This document shows positions 1 through 8,842 of a stretch of DNA of 64,000 nt, in pieces (the first letter of the stretch is position 1; each line of letters opens with the position of its first letter). The stretch covers positions 434,001-498,000 of the forward strand of contig CAWBXO010000004.1 of the NCBI GenBank assembly GCA_963792785.1. The letters are read 5' to 3'. A model generated the notes under the pieces. It was not told the origin of the DNA. It searched no databases and worked only from the letters and a program-made list of their open reading frames with translations. Source of the DNA: CAWIMX01 sp963792785. Its GTDB lineage: Bacteria; Acidobacteriota; Vicinamibacteria; Vicinamibacterales; CAVVIG01. A program made the position numbers and the translations under genes.

Positions 1-1751
1 TCGGCGCTCCCGGCCGCGGCGGCGGCGCGCGCCGGCAGCTCAATCGTCACCTCGGTCCCGCGTCCGACCGTGCTGGCCACCGCCAGCGCGCCGCCCAGGC
101 CCTCGACGATGTTCTTGGCGATGGGCAGGCCCAGGCCGGTGCCGCCGCGCCGCGTCGTGAAGTAGGGATCGAAGACCTGCTGCAGGTCGGCCGGCGCGAT
201 GCCCGATCCGCGATCCGACACGACGAGCCGCACGCGGCCGTCCGCCGCCGACGCCCGGAGCGTGACCGGCCCGGTCGAGGCGTGCCGCGCGTTCTCCAGC
301 AGGTTGACGAGGGCGATGCGCAACCGCGCGGCGTCGGTGTCGATCGCCGGCAGGTCCGCGGCCAGGTCGAGCTCGACGGGCGGGCCCGGCGACGCCGCCG
401 CGGCGGCCGCCGACTCGCGGCACAGGGCGCCGAGATCCGCCGGGGCCAGCTCGAAGCGGATGGGCCGCGAGAAGTCGAGCACCTCGTGCACGATCCGGTT
501 CAGCCGCACCACCTCGTCGTCGATGTCCGCGATCGCCTCGCGCATGGCGGCCTCGGTTCCGGCATCCTGCCGCAGCGTGTGCAGCGCGGCCTTGATGATC
601 ATCAGCGGGTTGCGGATCTCGTGGGCGATGACGGTCGACAGGCGGCCGAGCGACGTCAGGCGTTCCTTCTGGGAGCTCTCGCGCTGGAAGCGGGCGATCG
701 ACTCGGTCAGCGTGTTGAACGTCGAGGCCAGGAGGCGCGCGTCGGCGTCACGCCAGCGGCTGTCCTGCACGGGGATCCTCCGCGTGAGGTCGCCCGTCGC
801 CGCCACCTCGCGCATCACGTCGGTAATATCGGCCAGCGGCCGCGTGATCGTGCCGGCGACGGCGAAACCGAGGATCGTCGCGAGGATCACCGACACGAGC
901 GCGGTGGCGGCGAGGCCCGCGTGAATCGTCTGGAGGCCGCGGAGGAGTTCGGTGCGCGAGCGGAGAATCAGCGCGACCGGCACGCCGCCACCCTCGGGCG
1001 CCGTCCCGTCCGCCGTGAGGGGGCGCGGCAGGACGAGGAAGTCCTCGCCGTTCAGCGAGAGGCGCGAGATCCCGCCGGTCCCGAGGCGCGTGCCGAGCAC
1101 GTCGAACGTGTCGCGCGGCAGCGTGGCGGCGAGCACGCGGCCGTCGAGGCCGAAGGCCACGTCGCTGCCCGTGATGCCCTTCAACTGGCCCGCCAGCGCG
1201 CTGTCGAACAGGAATCCCACGCTCACCGTGCCGAGGATCTCGGGCTGCTCGAGGCCGATCGTGATTGGCACGGTGACGAGCTGGAGCACGCCGTCGGGCC
1301 GCGCGAGCAGGCTGAACCGCTCGCGGCCCACGCGCGCCTCGGCGATGGCCGGCGCGATGGCGTCGACGAGCGGGGCGCCCGGAATCGGGCCGACCGTGGC
1401 GAGCACGCCGCCCGTCCGGTTCGTCACGAGCAGGACGTTCGAGCGCAGCTGGTCCTGGTACTGGCTGGCGATGTCCTGCACGGTGGGCGGGTCGTTCGTG
1501 TCGACGGCCGCCTTCATCTTCGGCGCGTCGGCGATGAATCGGGCCATCTGCGTGAACGTCTGGATGCGCGTGTCGCGCAGGTCGTCGACGATCGCCGAGG
1601 CCGTGACGGTCTCGCGCTGGAGGGTCTCCTCCGCCTGGCGCGTGAACTGGACGTTCACGAGGTACAGCGCGCCGCCGATCGCGAGCACCACCAGCAGCGC
1701 GCTCGCCAGGAAGATCCGGCCACGCAGCGACGAGAGGAAGGCGCCCAGCAT
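1..1751 (-). CDS. sensor histidine kinase with periplasmic sensor domain and HAMP, cut by window edge
   Basis: Membrane histidine kinase of a two-component system; 583 residues are visible and the reading frame is still open at base 1, so only the extreme C-terminus is missing. Order: membrane segment about residues 9-29, a periplasmic region of roughly 250 residues (Cache-like by size and position, not proven), a second membrane segment near 290, HAMP, a HisKA domain with H-box HEIRNP (His377), and a HATPase_c domain with N-box NLLENARHA, G1 box SDRGSGIAP and the glycine lid GGTGLGLPIAKN. The ATG at 1751 is separated by two bases from the TGA of the upstream cupredoxin gene, so it is translated as third member of that operon. 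The response regulator is not in the window. Signal is unknown; the neighbouring copper-type protein makes a metal or redox cue conceivable. Confidence 0.9.
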   Translation of the reverse strand, partial: MLGAFLSSLRGRIFLASALLVVLAIGGALYLVNVQFTRQAEETLQRETVTASAIVDDLRDTRIQTFTQMARFIADAPKMKAAVDTNDPPTVQDIASQYQDQLRSNVLLVTNRTGGVLATVGPIPGAPLVDAIAPAIAEARVGRERFSLLARPDGVLQLVTVPITIGLEQPEILGTVSVGFLFDSALAGQLKGITGSDVAFGLDGRVLAATLPRDTFDVLGTRLGTGGISRLSLNGEDFLVLPRPLTADGTAPEGGGVPVALILRSRTELLRGLQTIHAGLAATALVSVILATILGFAVAGTITRPLADITDVMREVAATGDLTRRIPVQDSRWRDADARLLASTFNTLTESIARFQRESSQKERLTSLGRLSTVIAHEIRNPLMIIKAALHTLRQDAGTEAAMREAIADIDDEVVRLNRIVHEVLDFSRPIRFELAPADLGALCRESAAAAAASPGPPVELDLAADLPAIDTDAARLRIALVNLLENARHASTGPVTLRASAADGRVRLVVSDRGSGIAPADLQQVFDPYFTTRRGGTGLGLPIAKNIVEGLGGALAVASTVGRGTEVTIELPARAAAAAGSA

Positions 1752-1753
1752 GC

Positions 1754-2440
1754 TCAGGGCACGGTGAAGTCGAGCGGCGCGGTGGCGCCGCTCTCGACCG
1801 TGACGGACTGCGGAGCAGTGGCCGTGCCCTCATTCCACGCCACGACCCGGTAGGTGCCCGCCGGCACGTCTTCGATCCGGTAGTGCCCCGCCGCGTCGGT
1901 CACCGCAAAGAACGGGTGCGCGAAGACGAGGATGAACGCGTTCATGTGCGAGTGGATCTCACAGAACACGCGGACGATGCCCGGGCGATCGAAGCGCACG
2001 CCCTTGGACTGGCCGGCCGGGTAGCGCCCCAGATCGAAGCGCCGCGGCTTCGAAAGCGAAAAGACGTTGTGGTAGAAGGCATCCGAATTCGCGAAGTCCA
2101 CGGTCGTGCCGGCCGTGATGGCTAAGACGTGGGGCACGAACGTCTCGTTGCGCTGGTCCATGCGGGTGCGGCCGGGCGCCGGCTCGTCGAAGGCGCCGGT
2201 GGGCGCCGACACGAGGTAGACCACCGAGCGGTTGAGATCCGGCAGGTCGCGGCCCGGCGGCACGACGACGTCCGACACGCCGGGCCGGCGCGCCGGCGGC
2301 GTCGCGGCGCGCACCACCCCGACCGTGCCCTCGATGACGCCGGTGTCCGCCGCCCGCTGCGGCGCCGCCGCGGCGAGGGGCATCGCCACCACGAGTGCCG
2401 CGAGGGATCCGAGCCACGGCCGCCCGAGGCCCCGCGCCAT
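1754..2440 (-). CDS. secreted cupredoxin-like protein with C-terminal carboxypeptidase-regulatory-like fold
   Basis: 228-residue exported protein. Residues 1-27 form a signal peptide ending in a run of alanines. The middle is a plastocyanin-like domain: His124 in YHNVFS, Cys160, His163/His165 and Met166 in the stretch CEIHSHM match the ligands of a type 1 copper site. The last 55 residues (HYRIEDVPAGTYRVVAWNEG and on) look like the small beta-sandwich seen at the end of many acidobacterial proteins called methylamine utilization protein. The start ATG overlaps the TGA of the upstream barrel gene by one base (TGATG). Probable role is periplasmic electron transfer or copper handling; the partner is unknown. 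Confidence 0.8.
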   Translation of the reverse strand: MARGLGRPWLGSLAALVVAMPLAAAAPQRAADTGVIEGTVGVVRAATPPARRPGVSDVVVPPGRDLPDLNRSVVYLVSAPTGAFDEPAPGRTRMDQRNETFVPHVLAITAGTTVDFANSDAFYHNVFSLSKPRRFDLGRYPAGQSKGVRFDRPGIVRVFCEIHSHMNAFILVFAHPFFAVTDAAGHYRIEDVPAGTYRVVAWNEGTATAPQSVTVESGATAPLDFTVP

Positions 2441-3657
2441 CAGAACCACCACACGGCCTGCGCGGCCAGCGCGCGCGCCCGGCGCGTGCGGCCGGCGTCC
2501 CGCCGGGTGAACTGCGCGGCGAGTTTCAGGAGCAGGTTGCGCTGAACGGTGTAGCCGGCACCGGCCTCGACGCGCGTGACCGGCGCATCCCACTCCCGCG
2601 TCTGCTGGGACCCGGTGATCTGGCTGAAGCCGAGGTGATCGGCGCGTCCCGCCACGTAAAGCCCCGGCGCGATCTTGTAGCGGCCCTCGACCCAGACGGC
2701 GAGCGCGCCGAGCGGATCGGCGAGCGCGGCCCGCCCGGGCTGCGCGGGCGGCAGCGACCAGCGGCTGTAGACCGTCTCCGCGCGAACGAGGTAGTGCCCG
2801 CGCGCGTACTCGGCATCGGCGCCCCACGCCGTTTGATCGAACGCGCCGGGCGCGGCCTGCCCGGTGGCCAGGCGCGCCGCCGCGCGCGAGACGAACGCGC
2901 CGCGCGCCGCCGACGCGCCGAGCACGAGGCCGGGGACCGGGTGGACGGCCACGCGGCCCGCGATCTGCCGGCCGCCGTTGTCGTCGGGCAGCACCGGATT
3001 CGCCAGCGTGCCGAGCGTCACGGCCATCGCGCCCTCGACGCGGTCGGTCGCCGCGCTCGCCTCCACGCCCGTGTCCCACCGGAACGCGCTCACGAGCGGC
3101 ACGCCCGGCGCGGCGGCCCGGTCGCCGATCGAGTAGCTCGCCAGCCACCCGCGGCCGCGCATCTGCAGCAGCTCGTCGGCGCCGGACGGCACCGCGTCGG
3201 CGCGCAGCGAGGTGAGGTACTGATACGCCAGCGGGTAGCCGATGAGCGGGTTGTCGGACGCATAGCTGCGCCGCGCGAACGCGCCGAACACGGGCGGGAT
3301 GCGGCCGATCTGCACGTCGAACCGCCTGTCCGTCCACGGACGCACGCGCACGTACAGCGCGTAGGCCTCGGGCCGGTTCCCGTTCAGGCTGCGCAGCTCG
3401 CCGAGGAACGCCACGCGGGCGCCGGCCCGCACCGATCCCGTCAGGTCCACGCGAAACAGCCGAAGGACCGAGTTTTCATAGTCGGTGTAGTTGAAGAAAC
3501 CGGGATCCTTGGAACCGACCGTGCCCGACACCTCGCCGGACAGGGTGACGGGGCCGAGCACGATCGGCTCGGACGGCAGCCCCTGGGCGCCGGCCCGCGC
3601 CGCCGGGGACACCACGAGCGCCGAGCCGAAGACGAGCGCCACCCACCGGCACCGCAT
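2440..3657 (-). CDS. outer-membrane beta-barrel protein (porin-like)
   Basis: About 405 residues. I prefer the ATG at 3657 because it leaves a normal signal peptide (MRCRWVALVFGSALVV then an Ala-rich cleavage region); an in-frame ATG at 3693 would add 12 polar residues. The mature part alternates hydrophobic and polar residues, has many aromatic residues at strand ends, and terminates in AQAVWWF, a C-terminal aromatic typical of BAM substrates. No close family recognised. It is the first gene of a three-gene unit with the cupredoxin and the sensor kinase. Confidence 0.7.
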   Translation of the reverse strand: MRCRWVALVFGSALVVSPAARAGAQGLPSEPIVLGPVTLSGEVSGTVGSKDPGFFNYTDYENSVLRLFRVDLTGSVRAGARVAFLGELRSLNGNRPEAYALYVRVRPWTDRRFDVQIGRIPPVFGAFARRSYASDNPLIGYPLAYQYLTSLRADAVPSGADELLQMRGRGWLASYSIGDRAAAPGVPLVSAFRWDTGVEASAATDRVEGAMAVTLGTLANPVLPDDNGGRQIAGRVAVHPVPGLVLGASAARGAFVSRAAARLATGQAAPGAFDQTAWGADAEYARGHYLVRAETVYSRWSLPPAQPGRAALADPLGALAVWVEGRYKIAPGLYVAGRADHLGFSQITGSQQTREWDAPVTRVEAGAGYTVQRNLLLKLAAQFTRRDAGRTRRARALAAQAVWWF

Positions 3658-3712
3658 CCGGACAGAATGCCCCGAACGGCCCACGGGAAACAAATGAAAA
3701 CGCCGACGCGGG

Positions 3713-4954
3713 TCAGTCGAGCTCGAGCCGATCGGCGCCGTCGCGGCCCAGGCCGACCATCAGCGTGAGGTGGTCGCGCAACTGGCGGGTGACGAGGAAG
3801 TTCTCGCGGACAAACTGCCGGGCGTTCTCGCCCATGCCGCGCAGGCGCCGGCGGTTCCGCAGGAGGAAGCGCGCGCGCAGCGCCGCGCCTTCCGGCGTGG
3901 ACACGAGGAACCCGGTGCGATGGCTGGCGACCTGCAGGCGGATGCCGCCCACGTCGCCGCCGATCACGGCCTTCCCCTTCCACATCGCCTCGGACACCGT
4001 GAGGCCGAACCCCTCGCGCAGCGACTTCTGGATCACCACGTCCGCGCCCCGCTGCAGCGCGTTGATCGTCTTGTGATCGTCGGGCGGCAGGCAGAGGATG
4101 TGCAGGTCGGGATCGCCATCGGCGGCGGCGCGCACCTCGGCCAGCACCGCCGCGCCTTCCGGGTCGTCCACGGCCGTGCCGCCCGCCAGGACGAGCTGCA
4201 CCGAGGGCAGGAACGCCTTCACCAGCCGGTAGGCCTGGATCACGCCCAGCGGATCCTTGAACCGGTCGAAGCGCGAGACCTGCAGCAGGACCGGCCGCGC
4301 CCGATCGATGCCGAACCGCGCCAGCTCGCGATGGACGACGGCCGGCGAGAGTTCGATGTTCTTCTCGCTCAGCGGATCGATGCTCGGCGGGATGAGGTAC
4401 ACCGGATGCGGCAGCGTCTGCGCGAAGTCCGCGAGCGAGAAGATGCTGGCGTCGTACTCGGCGACGAAGCCGCGCAGGTAGCGCCAGACTTCGCGGTTCG
4501 GACGGCTGACGTCGATGTGGCAGCGCCAGATCCACTGGCCGGCGCGCGCCGGGAGGTGGCGGATGAGGGCGGCCGGCTGCGGGTCGTGGATGAAGACGAA
4601 CTCGGCGGGCGCCAGGATGCCGGCGAGGCGGGCGGCGTTGGCGCCGTTCACCGCCTCGTACACGTCGGTCTGCGCGGGCGTGACGCCGACCGGGTCGCCC
4701 TGGAGCGCGTTGTGGAAGCGCTTGGTGCAGTCGAAGAAAGCCGCGTCGCCCTCCATCACCTCCCAGCGGGCGTCGATCCCGAGCTCGCGCTCGAACGGCA
4801 CGAGCTTCGCGAGAATCTCGGCGACGCCGCCGCCCTCGCGCGTGGAGTTCACGTGCACCACGCGCCGCCCCTTGAGCGGCGCCGCGAGCTGCCGCAGCTG
4901 GTGGACGACGTCGGCGCCGGCGACGGCGGCGTAGCGGTCGAGGAAGGCGCTCAT
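3713..4954 (-). CDS. treT: TreT-type trehalose synthase / GT4 glycosyltransferase
   Basis: 413 residues, GT-B fold glycosyltransferase of family GT4. The opening RRVVHVNSTREGGGVAEIL and the later VSRFDRFKDPLGVIQAYR, QKSLREGFGLTVSEAMWKGK and GGDVGGIRLQV blocks are those of TreT, which joins NDP-glucose and glucose to trehalose. EGFGLTVSEAMW carries the EX7E-type donor-binding glutamates. The ATG overlaps the TGA of the upstream DUF5752 gene (ATGA), so the two are co-translated. Cytosolic; likely supplies trehalose as a compatible solute. The acceptor cannot be fixed from sequence. Confidence 0.85.
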   Translation of the reverse strand: MSAFLDRYAAVAGADVVHQLRQLAAPLKGRRVVHVNSTREGGGVAEILAKLVPFERELGIDARWEVMEGDAAFFDCTKRFHNALQGDPVGVTPAQTDVYEAVNGANAARLAGILAPAEFVFIHDPQPAALIRHLPARAGQWIWRCHIDVSRPNREVWRYLRGFVAEYDASIFSLADFAQTLPHPVYLIPPSIDPLSEKNIELSPAVVHRELARFGIDRARPVLLQVSRFDRFKDPLGVIQAYRLVKAFLPSVQLVLAGGTAVDDPEGAAVLAEVRAAADGDPDLHILCLPPDDHKTINALQRGADVVIQKSLREGFGLTVSEAMWKGKAVIGGDVGGIRLQVASHRTGFLVSTPEGAALRARFLLRNRRRLRGMGENARQFVRENFLVTRQLRDHLTLMVGLGRDGADRLELD

Positions 4955-5601
4955 GCGTCGCCCAGATGGCCGGCGAGCGCCGCGTGGACCTCGTCGCGCA
5001 GGTCGACGAGCGTCGTGAAGAACGGGTCGATGTTGGCGAGCGCCTCGGCCGCGGGCGCATACCGCGCGCCGAAGGTCCCGAGCCACGCCCGGAAGTCGTC
5101 GCTCCGCACCGGCGGGCGCCGCCGCGCATCCACGAAGTGAAAGAAGATGCTGCCGGCCGACATCGCGGCCACGCCCGCCGGCAGATCCCTGGGGCGCGCG
5201 ATGCGGCGCCCGGTGTCGAACACCACGAGCTGGGAGCGGATGAACTGGAACTGGCGGTCCGGCCGCGCCCACGTCAGGTACTCGCCCTCGTCGATGCGCC
5301 GCTCGATCACGTCGAGGACCTCCTCCCGCAGCACCTCGAGGTCGGAGGTCCGCGTCGGGTCGATCACCGACAGGCGCTCGGCGAGCTTGTAGTCGTGCAG
5401 TCCGTGGCGCGCCCAGATCGCGAAGTCGTTGGCGTATTCGGGATCGTCGAAGTGCGGACGCAGCAGGCCGCCCCAGAAGTGATAGTCGACGCACGCGGCC
5501 GGGACGCGCTGGAGCCGGTCGCGCAGCTCGCGCACGTTCTGCGCGCGCAGGCCCGTGGCCACCTGCAGCTGCGCGCAGTCCTTCACCAGGAAGGGAGCCA
5601 T
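4951..5601 (-). CDS. DUF5752 family protein, partner of trehalose synthase
   Basis: 216-residue soluble protein without signal peptide. The N-terminal CAQLQVATGLRAQNVRELRD and the YHFWGGLLRPHFDDPEYANDF-type block with two histidines and acidic residues are characteristic of the DUF5752 family, which is often found beside TreT-like genes. It overlaps the treT start by four bases. Biochemical role unknown; the constant pairing suggests an accessory or regulatory function in trehalose synthesis. Confidence 0.75.
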   Translation of the reverse strand: MAPFLVKDCAQLQVATGLRAQNVRELRDRLQRVPAACVDYHFWGGLLRPHFDDPEYANDFAIWARHGLHDYKLAERLSVIDPTRTSDLEVLREEVLDVIERRIDEGEYLTWARPDRQFQFIRSQLVVFDTGRRIARPRDLPAGVAAMSAGSIFFHFVDARRRPPVRSDDFRAWLGTFGARYAPAAEALANIDPFFTTLVDLRDEVHAALAGHLGDA

Positions 5602-5619
5602 CGCCCCAGATTATCGGCC

Positions 5620-6009
5620 TCAGAGAGTGGAAGGAAGAGGATTCCCGGGCAGCGGCGGCGCACAGCAGCCGGTCAGCCTCTCGAGCCGCTGGCGGTCCCG
5701 CGTGAGCTCAGGCGTGGAGGCGACGGCCCGCGCGACGGCGGCGCGGATCGCTGCGCGGTCCTCGTCGGCGGGCGGCGACAGCCGGTAGTGCACCCAGATG
5801 CCGTCGCGCCGCGCCTCGACCAGCCCGGCCGCGCGCAGGTAGGCCAGGTGCCGCGACGTCTTCGGCTGCGGGATCGCCAGCGCGCCGTGGAGGTGGCACA
5901 CGCAGACCTCGCCGCCGGCGAGGAGCGCCAGGAGGCGCAGGCGCGTCGGGTCGCCGAGCGCCTTGCAGAGCCGCGCGAGCGGCGCGAGGGTCGAACGGGA
6001 GCGGGCCAT
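5620..6009 (-). CDS. arsR: ArsR/SmtB family repressor
   Basis: 129 residues, winged-helix repressor. CKALGDPTRLRLLALL starts the fold, GGEVCVCHLHGAL carries the CVC arsenite-sensing pair of classical ArsR proteins, and the recognition helix lies in QPKTSRHLAYLRAAGLVE. A further Cys-Cys pair occurs near the C-terminus (TGCCAPP). Divergently oriented to arsM, with an inverted repeat overlapping its own start codon, as expected for an autoregulated arsenic sensor. Confidence 0.88.
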   Translation of the reverse strand: MARSRSTLAPLARLCKALGDPTRLRLLALLAGGEVCVCHLHGALAIPQPKTSRHLAYLRAAGLVEARRDGIWVHYRLSPPADEDRAAIRAAVARAVASTPELTRDRQRLERLTGCCAPPLPGNPLPSTL

Positions 6010-6031
6010 ATATCTGCCTTGACAAATATAT
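6008..6031. promoter_or_regulatory. probable ArsR operator with overlapping -35 box
   Basis: Imperfect inverted repeat ATATATCTG-N6-CAAATATAT (one mismatch per arm), overlapping the arsR start codon at 6009-6007. A consensus -35 element TTGACA (6019-6024) facing arsM lies inside it. The layout of ArsR-type operator over the promoter of a divergent arsR/arsM pair is the usual one; binding itself is inferred. Confidence 0.6.
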
Positions 6032-6054
6032 CACGGGCGGGCTACCGTCATGAC

Positions 6055-6070
6055 ATTCGAATTAACGAAT
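6055..6070. promoter_or_regulatory. second inverted repeat upstream of arsM
   Basis: ATTCG-AATTAA-CGAAT forms a perfect five-base inverted repeat 25 bases upstream of the preferred arsM start. It may be a second ArsR half-site pair or a mRNA hairpin; nothing in the sequence decides between them. Confidence 0.35.
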
Positions 6071-6094
6071 ATGTTCATGGCGCGGGAGACGGAC

Positions 6095-6946
6095 ATGGCG
6101 AACACAGTCGATCAGTCGGTGCGGGACACGGTTCGGGACAAGTACGGGGCGCTGGCGCGGCAGGCCGCCGCGAGCGGCTGCGCACCCACGACGGGGTGCT
6201 GCGGCGCCGCCGACCCCATCACCTCGGGCCTCTACACGGCCGAAGACGCCGCCGCCGTGCCCGGCGCGGCCCTCGGCGCGTCGCTCGGGTGCGGCAACCC
6301 CACCGCGCTCGCCGCGCTCGAGCCCGGCCAGACCGTGCTCGACCTCGGGTCGGGCGGCGGGATCGACGTCCTGCTCTCGGCGCGGCGCGTCGGGCCGACC
6401 GGCAAGGTCTACGGCCTCGACATGACCGACGACATGCTCGCGCTCGCGCGCGAGAACCAGCGCCAGGCCGGCGTCACCAACGTCGAGTTCCTGAAGGGCG
6501 CCATCGAGGCGATGCCCCTGCCCGACGCGTCGGTCGACGTCATCATCTCGAACTGCGTGATCAACCTCTCGCCCGACAAGGACGCGGTGTTCCGGGAGAT
6601 GCTTCGCGTGCTCAAGCCCGGCGGCCGCCTCGCCGTCTCCGACGTCGTGGTGCGCGGCGACGTGCCCGACGAGGTGCGGCGCGACATGGAATTGTGGGTC
6701 GGCTGCATCGCCGGCGCGCTGGAGGAAGACGATTACCGGCGCCGCCTCGAGGCCGCCGGCTTCACGGGCGTCGAGATCGAACCGTGGCGGGTGTATCGCG
6801 TCGAGGACGCGCGGACCTTCCTGGAGGCGGCGGGCCTCGACGTGGATCGGATCGCGCCGCAGGTGGAGGATCGGTTCCGGAGCGCCTTCGTGCGCGCCGT
6901 CAAGCCGGCGGCGACGTCGTGCTGCGGCCCCGAGTGCTGCAGCTAG
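6095..6946 (+). CDS. arsM: arsenite methyltransferase
   Basis: 283 residues from the ATG at 6095, which has GGAG eight bases upstream; an ATG at 6050 is in frame but lacks a ribosome site. SAM-dependent class I methyltransferase: motif I VLDLGSGGGIDVLLSA, then GLDMTDDML. The cysteines that bind As(III) are present: the N-terminal GCAPTTGCCG cluster, LGCGNP, SNCVINLSPDK and WVGCIAGAL, the last two being the conserved catalytic pair. The C-terminus ends CCGPECCS. It methylates arsenite to volatile or less toxic organic forms in the cytosol and is controlled by the divergent ArsR. Confidence 0.93.
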   Translation: MANTVDQSVRDTVRDKYGALARQAAASGCAPTTGCCGAADPITSGLYTAEDAAAVPGAALGASLGCGNPTALAALEPGQTVLDLGSGGGIDVLLSARRVGPTGKVYGLDMTDDMLALARENQRQAGVTNVEFLKGAIEAMPLPDASVDVIISNCVINLSPDKDAVFREMLRVLKPGGRLAVSDVVVRGDVPDEVRRDMELWVGCIAGALEEDDYRRRLEAAGFTGVEIEPWRVYRVEDARTFLEAAGLDVDRIAPQVEDRFRSAFVRAVKPAATSCCGPECCS

Positions 6947-6967
6947 GCGCGCTATACTGCGCTCGCC

Positions 6968-8842
6968 TTGGCGCATGACCGACGCGCGCGCGCCGGCGCC
7001 GCTTTCGCGGGGTTTCTCGCCCTCACGCTCGCGCTGACCTGGCCGCTGGTCTCGTCGCTCGGCGCGGCCCTGCCGAGCGACGCCGGCGACCCGGCGCTCA
7101 ACACGTGGATCCTCTGGTGGAACGGCCGGGCGCTGCCGCTCACGCACGCGTGGTGGCAGGCGCCCGCCTTCTATCCGGCGAACGGCGTCCTCGCGTTCTC
7201 CGAACATCTGTTGGGGCTGGCGTGGCTGGCGGTGCCGATCGCGTGGGCGTCGGGCAGCCCCCTGCTCACCTACAACCTCGTCTTCCTGCTGACGTTCGCG
7301 CTGTCGGGCTGGGCCGCGTACCTCCTCGCCTTCGAGCTGACGGGGCGGCGCGACGCCGCCTGGGTGGGCGGCGTCCTCTACGCCTTCTGCGCGTACCGGA
7401 TCGATCAACTGCCGCACCTGCAGGTGCTCGCGTCATTCGGCATGCCCCTCGCGCTGTACGCGCTCCACCGGTACGGCCGCGATGCGCGCGCCCGCTGGCT
7501 GTGCCTGTTCGCCGCCGCGTTCGTGCAGCAGGCGCTGACCAACGGCTACTTCCTGCTCTACTTCCCGGTGCTGCTCGCGTTGTGGGCCGTCTGGTTCCTG
7601 CCGTCGTGGGACCGGCGGCGGCTCGCGCCCCTGGCGGCCGTTGCCCTCGTCGCGGCCGCGGCGCTCGTGCCGGTGCTCTGGCAGTACCGCGCGGTGCACG
7701 ACGCCTACGGCTTCTCGAGGCTGTCCGGCGGCCAGGCCGTGTACGGCGCCGACCTGACGTCGATCCTCTCCGCGCCCGTCCGCCTGCGGCTGTGGCGGTT
7801 TCTCCACCTCTCGAGCCGCGACGAAGGCCGGCTGTTCCCCGGCGTGATGGCGCCGCTGCTCGTGGCGCTCGCGCTCGCCCGAGCCTTGTGGCCCCCAGCC
7901 CGATGGCGGAGTCCGGCTTCAGCCGGACCGATCCGGTTCATCCGCCGCGGCCTGCTCGTCGTGGCCGGCATCTATGCGCTGGCGCTGGCCTTGCACCTCG
8001 CCGGCCTCACGGTCATCGGCTCGGGCGCGTTGGCCTTGTCCATCGCGCGCACGGACAAGATGCTGGCCGCGATCCTCTACCTGCTCGGCGCGTGGTGGCT
8101 GCTCGGTCCGCTCGTCACGACGGCGTGGCGCCGCGCATCGGCGCTGGCCTTCTACGCCATGGCCGCGATCGCGATGTGGATCTTCGCGCTCGGCCCGGAC
8201 CCGACCTTCCTCGATCGGCAGGCGATCGCCGGCGCGCCGTACCGCTGGCTCCTGCTGCTGCCGGGCTACGACGGCCTGCGCGTCTCGGGACGGTTCTGGA
8301 TGCTGGGCGCGCTCTGCCTGGCCGTGGCCGGAGCGCTCGCGTACGCGCGGCTGGTCCCGGCGGAAGCCCTCGGCACCGACCGCGCCGTCGCGGTGCGGCG
8401 CGCCTGGGCGGGCGCGGCTCTCGTGACGGCGGGCGCGCTCGCCGAGGTCTGGGTGGGCGCCTTCCCCCTCGTGCCGCCGCCGGCGCGCTCTCCCCTGCTC
8501 GAGGCGGACGCGCGCTTCCCGGTCCTCGAGCTCCCGATGGGCGCGGCGGCCGACATCGCCGCGATGTACCGCGGCATGTTCCACCACGAGCCGGTCGTCA
8601 ACGGCTACAGCGGTTACGAACCGCCGGGCTATGACGCGATGCGGCAGGCCCTGGCCGATCGCGACCCGGCCGCGCTCGCGCGCCTCGCCGCGGAAGGCGT
8701 GCGCGACGTGCGCGTCGATCGGCGGGCCGATGCCGACGGCAGCGCCGAGCGGTACGTCGCGGCGTTTCCGGGCGTCGAACGGCTCGGCCAGTCCGCCGAC
8801 GAGATCCTGTTCCGGTTGCCGGCCGCTCCCGGTTCCCCGTAG
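6968..8842 (+). CDS. large polytopic membrane protein, GT-C glycosyltransferase-like
   Basis: 624 residues with about eleven predicted membrane helices and a short soluble C-terminal domain. After the first helix comes PSDAGDPALNTWILWW, an acidic periplasmic loop like the one that carries the catalytic Asp of GT-C enzymes. The frame opens with TTG at 6968, 21 bases after arsM; no ATG is available. A palindrome encoding RSPASAGPI (7911-7928) interrupts a cytoplasmic loop. The 3' end overlaps the convergent gene by 214 bases. Substrate unknown; it could equally be a YfhO-like membrane protein. Confidence 0.6.
   Translation: MAHDRRARAGAAFAGFLALTLALTWPLVSSLGAALPSDAGDPALNTWILWWNGRALPLTHAWWQAPAFYPANGVLAFSEHLLGLAWLAVPIAWASGSPLLTYNLVFLLTFALSGWAAYLLAFELTGRRDAAWVGGVLYAFCAYRIDQLPHLQVLASFGMPLALYALHRYGRDARARWLCLFAAAFVQQALTNGYFLLYFPVLLALWAVWFLPSWDRRRLAPLAAVALVAAAALVPVLWQYRAVHDAYGFSRLSGGQAVYGADLTSILSAPVRLRLWRFLHLSSRDEGRLFPGVMAPLLVALALARALWPPARWRSPASAGPIRFIRRGLLVVAGIYALALALHLAGLTVIGSGALALSIARTDKMLAAILYLLGAWWLLGPLVTTAWRRASALAFYAMAAIAMWIFALGPDPTFLDRQAIAGAPYRWLLLLPGYDGLRVSGRFWMLGALCLAVAGALAYARLVPAEALGTDRAVAVRRAWAGAALVTAGALAEVWVGAFPLVPPPARSPLLEADARFPVLELPMGAAADIAAMYRGMFHHEPVVNGYSGYEPPGYDAMRQALADRDPAALARLAAEGVRDVRVDRRADADGSAERYVAAFPGVERLGQSADEILFRLPAAPGSP
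7911..7928. repeat. dispersed 18-bp palindrome inside a coding region
   Basis: GTCCGGCTTCAGCCGGAC, the same unit that occurs twice at 41962-42006. Here it sits in frame in a loop of the membrane protein without breaking the reading frame. Confidence 0.7.

Noticed and set aside
40..1853. Long plus-strand open frames opposite the first genes (for example 282-1853)
   Set aside because: They are Arg/Ala/Gly-rich, lack domains and lie antisense to clearly coding frames; very high GC makes such shadows common throughout the window.
6050..6094. Upstream ATG of arsM at 6050
   Set aside because: No ribosome-binding site, overlaps the palindrome, and the added residues are not seen in ArsM; ATG 6095 has GGAG at the right distance.
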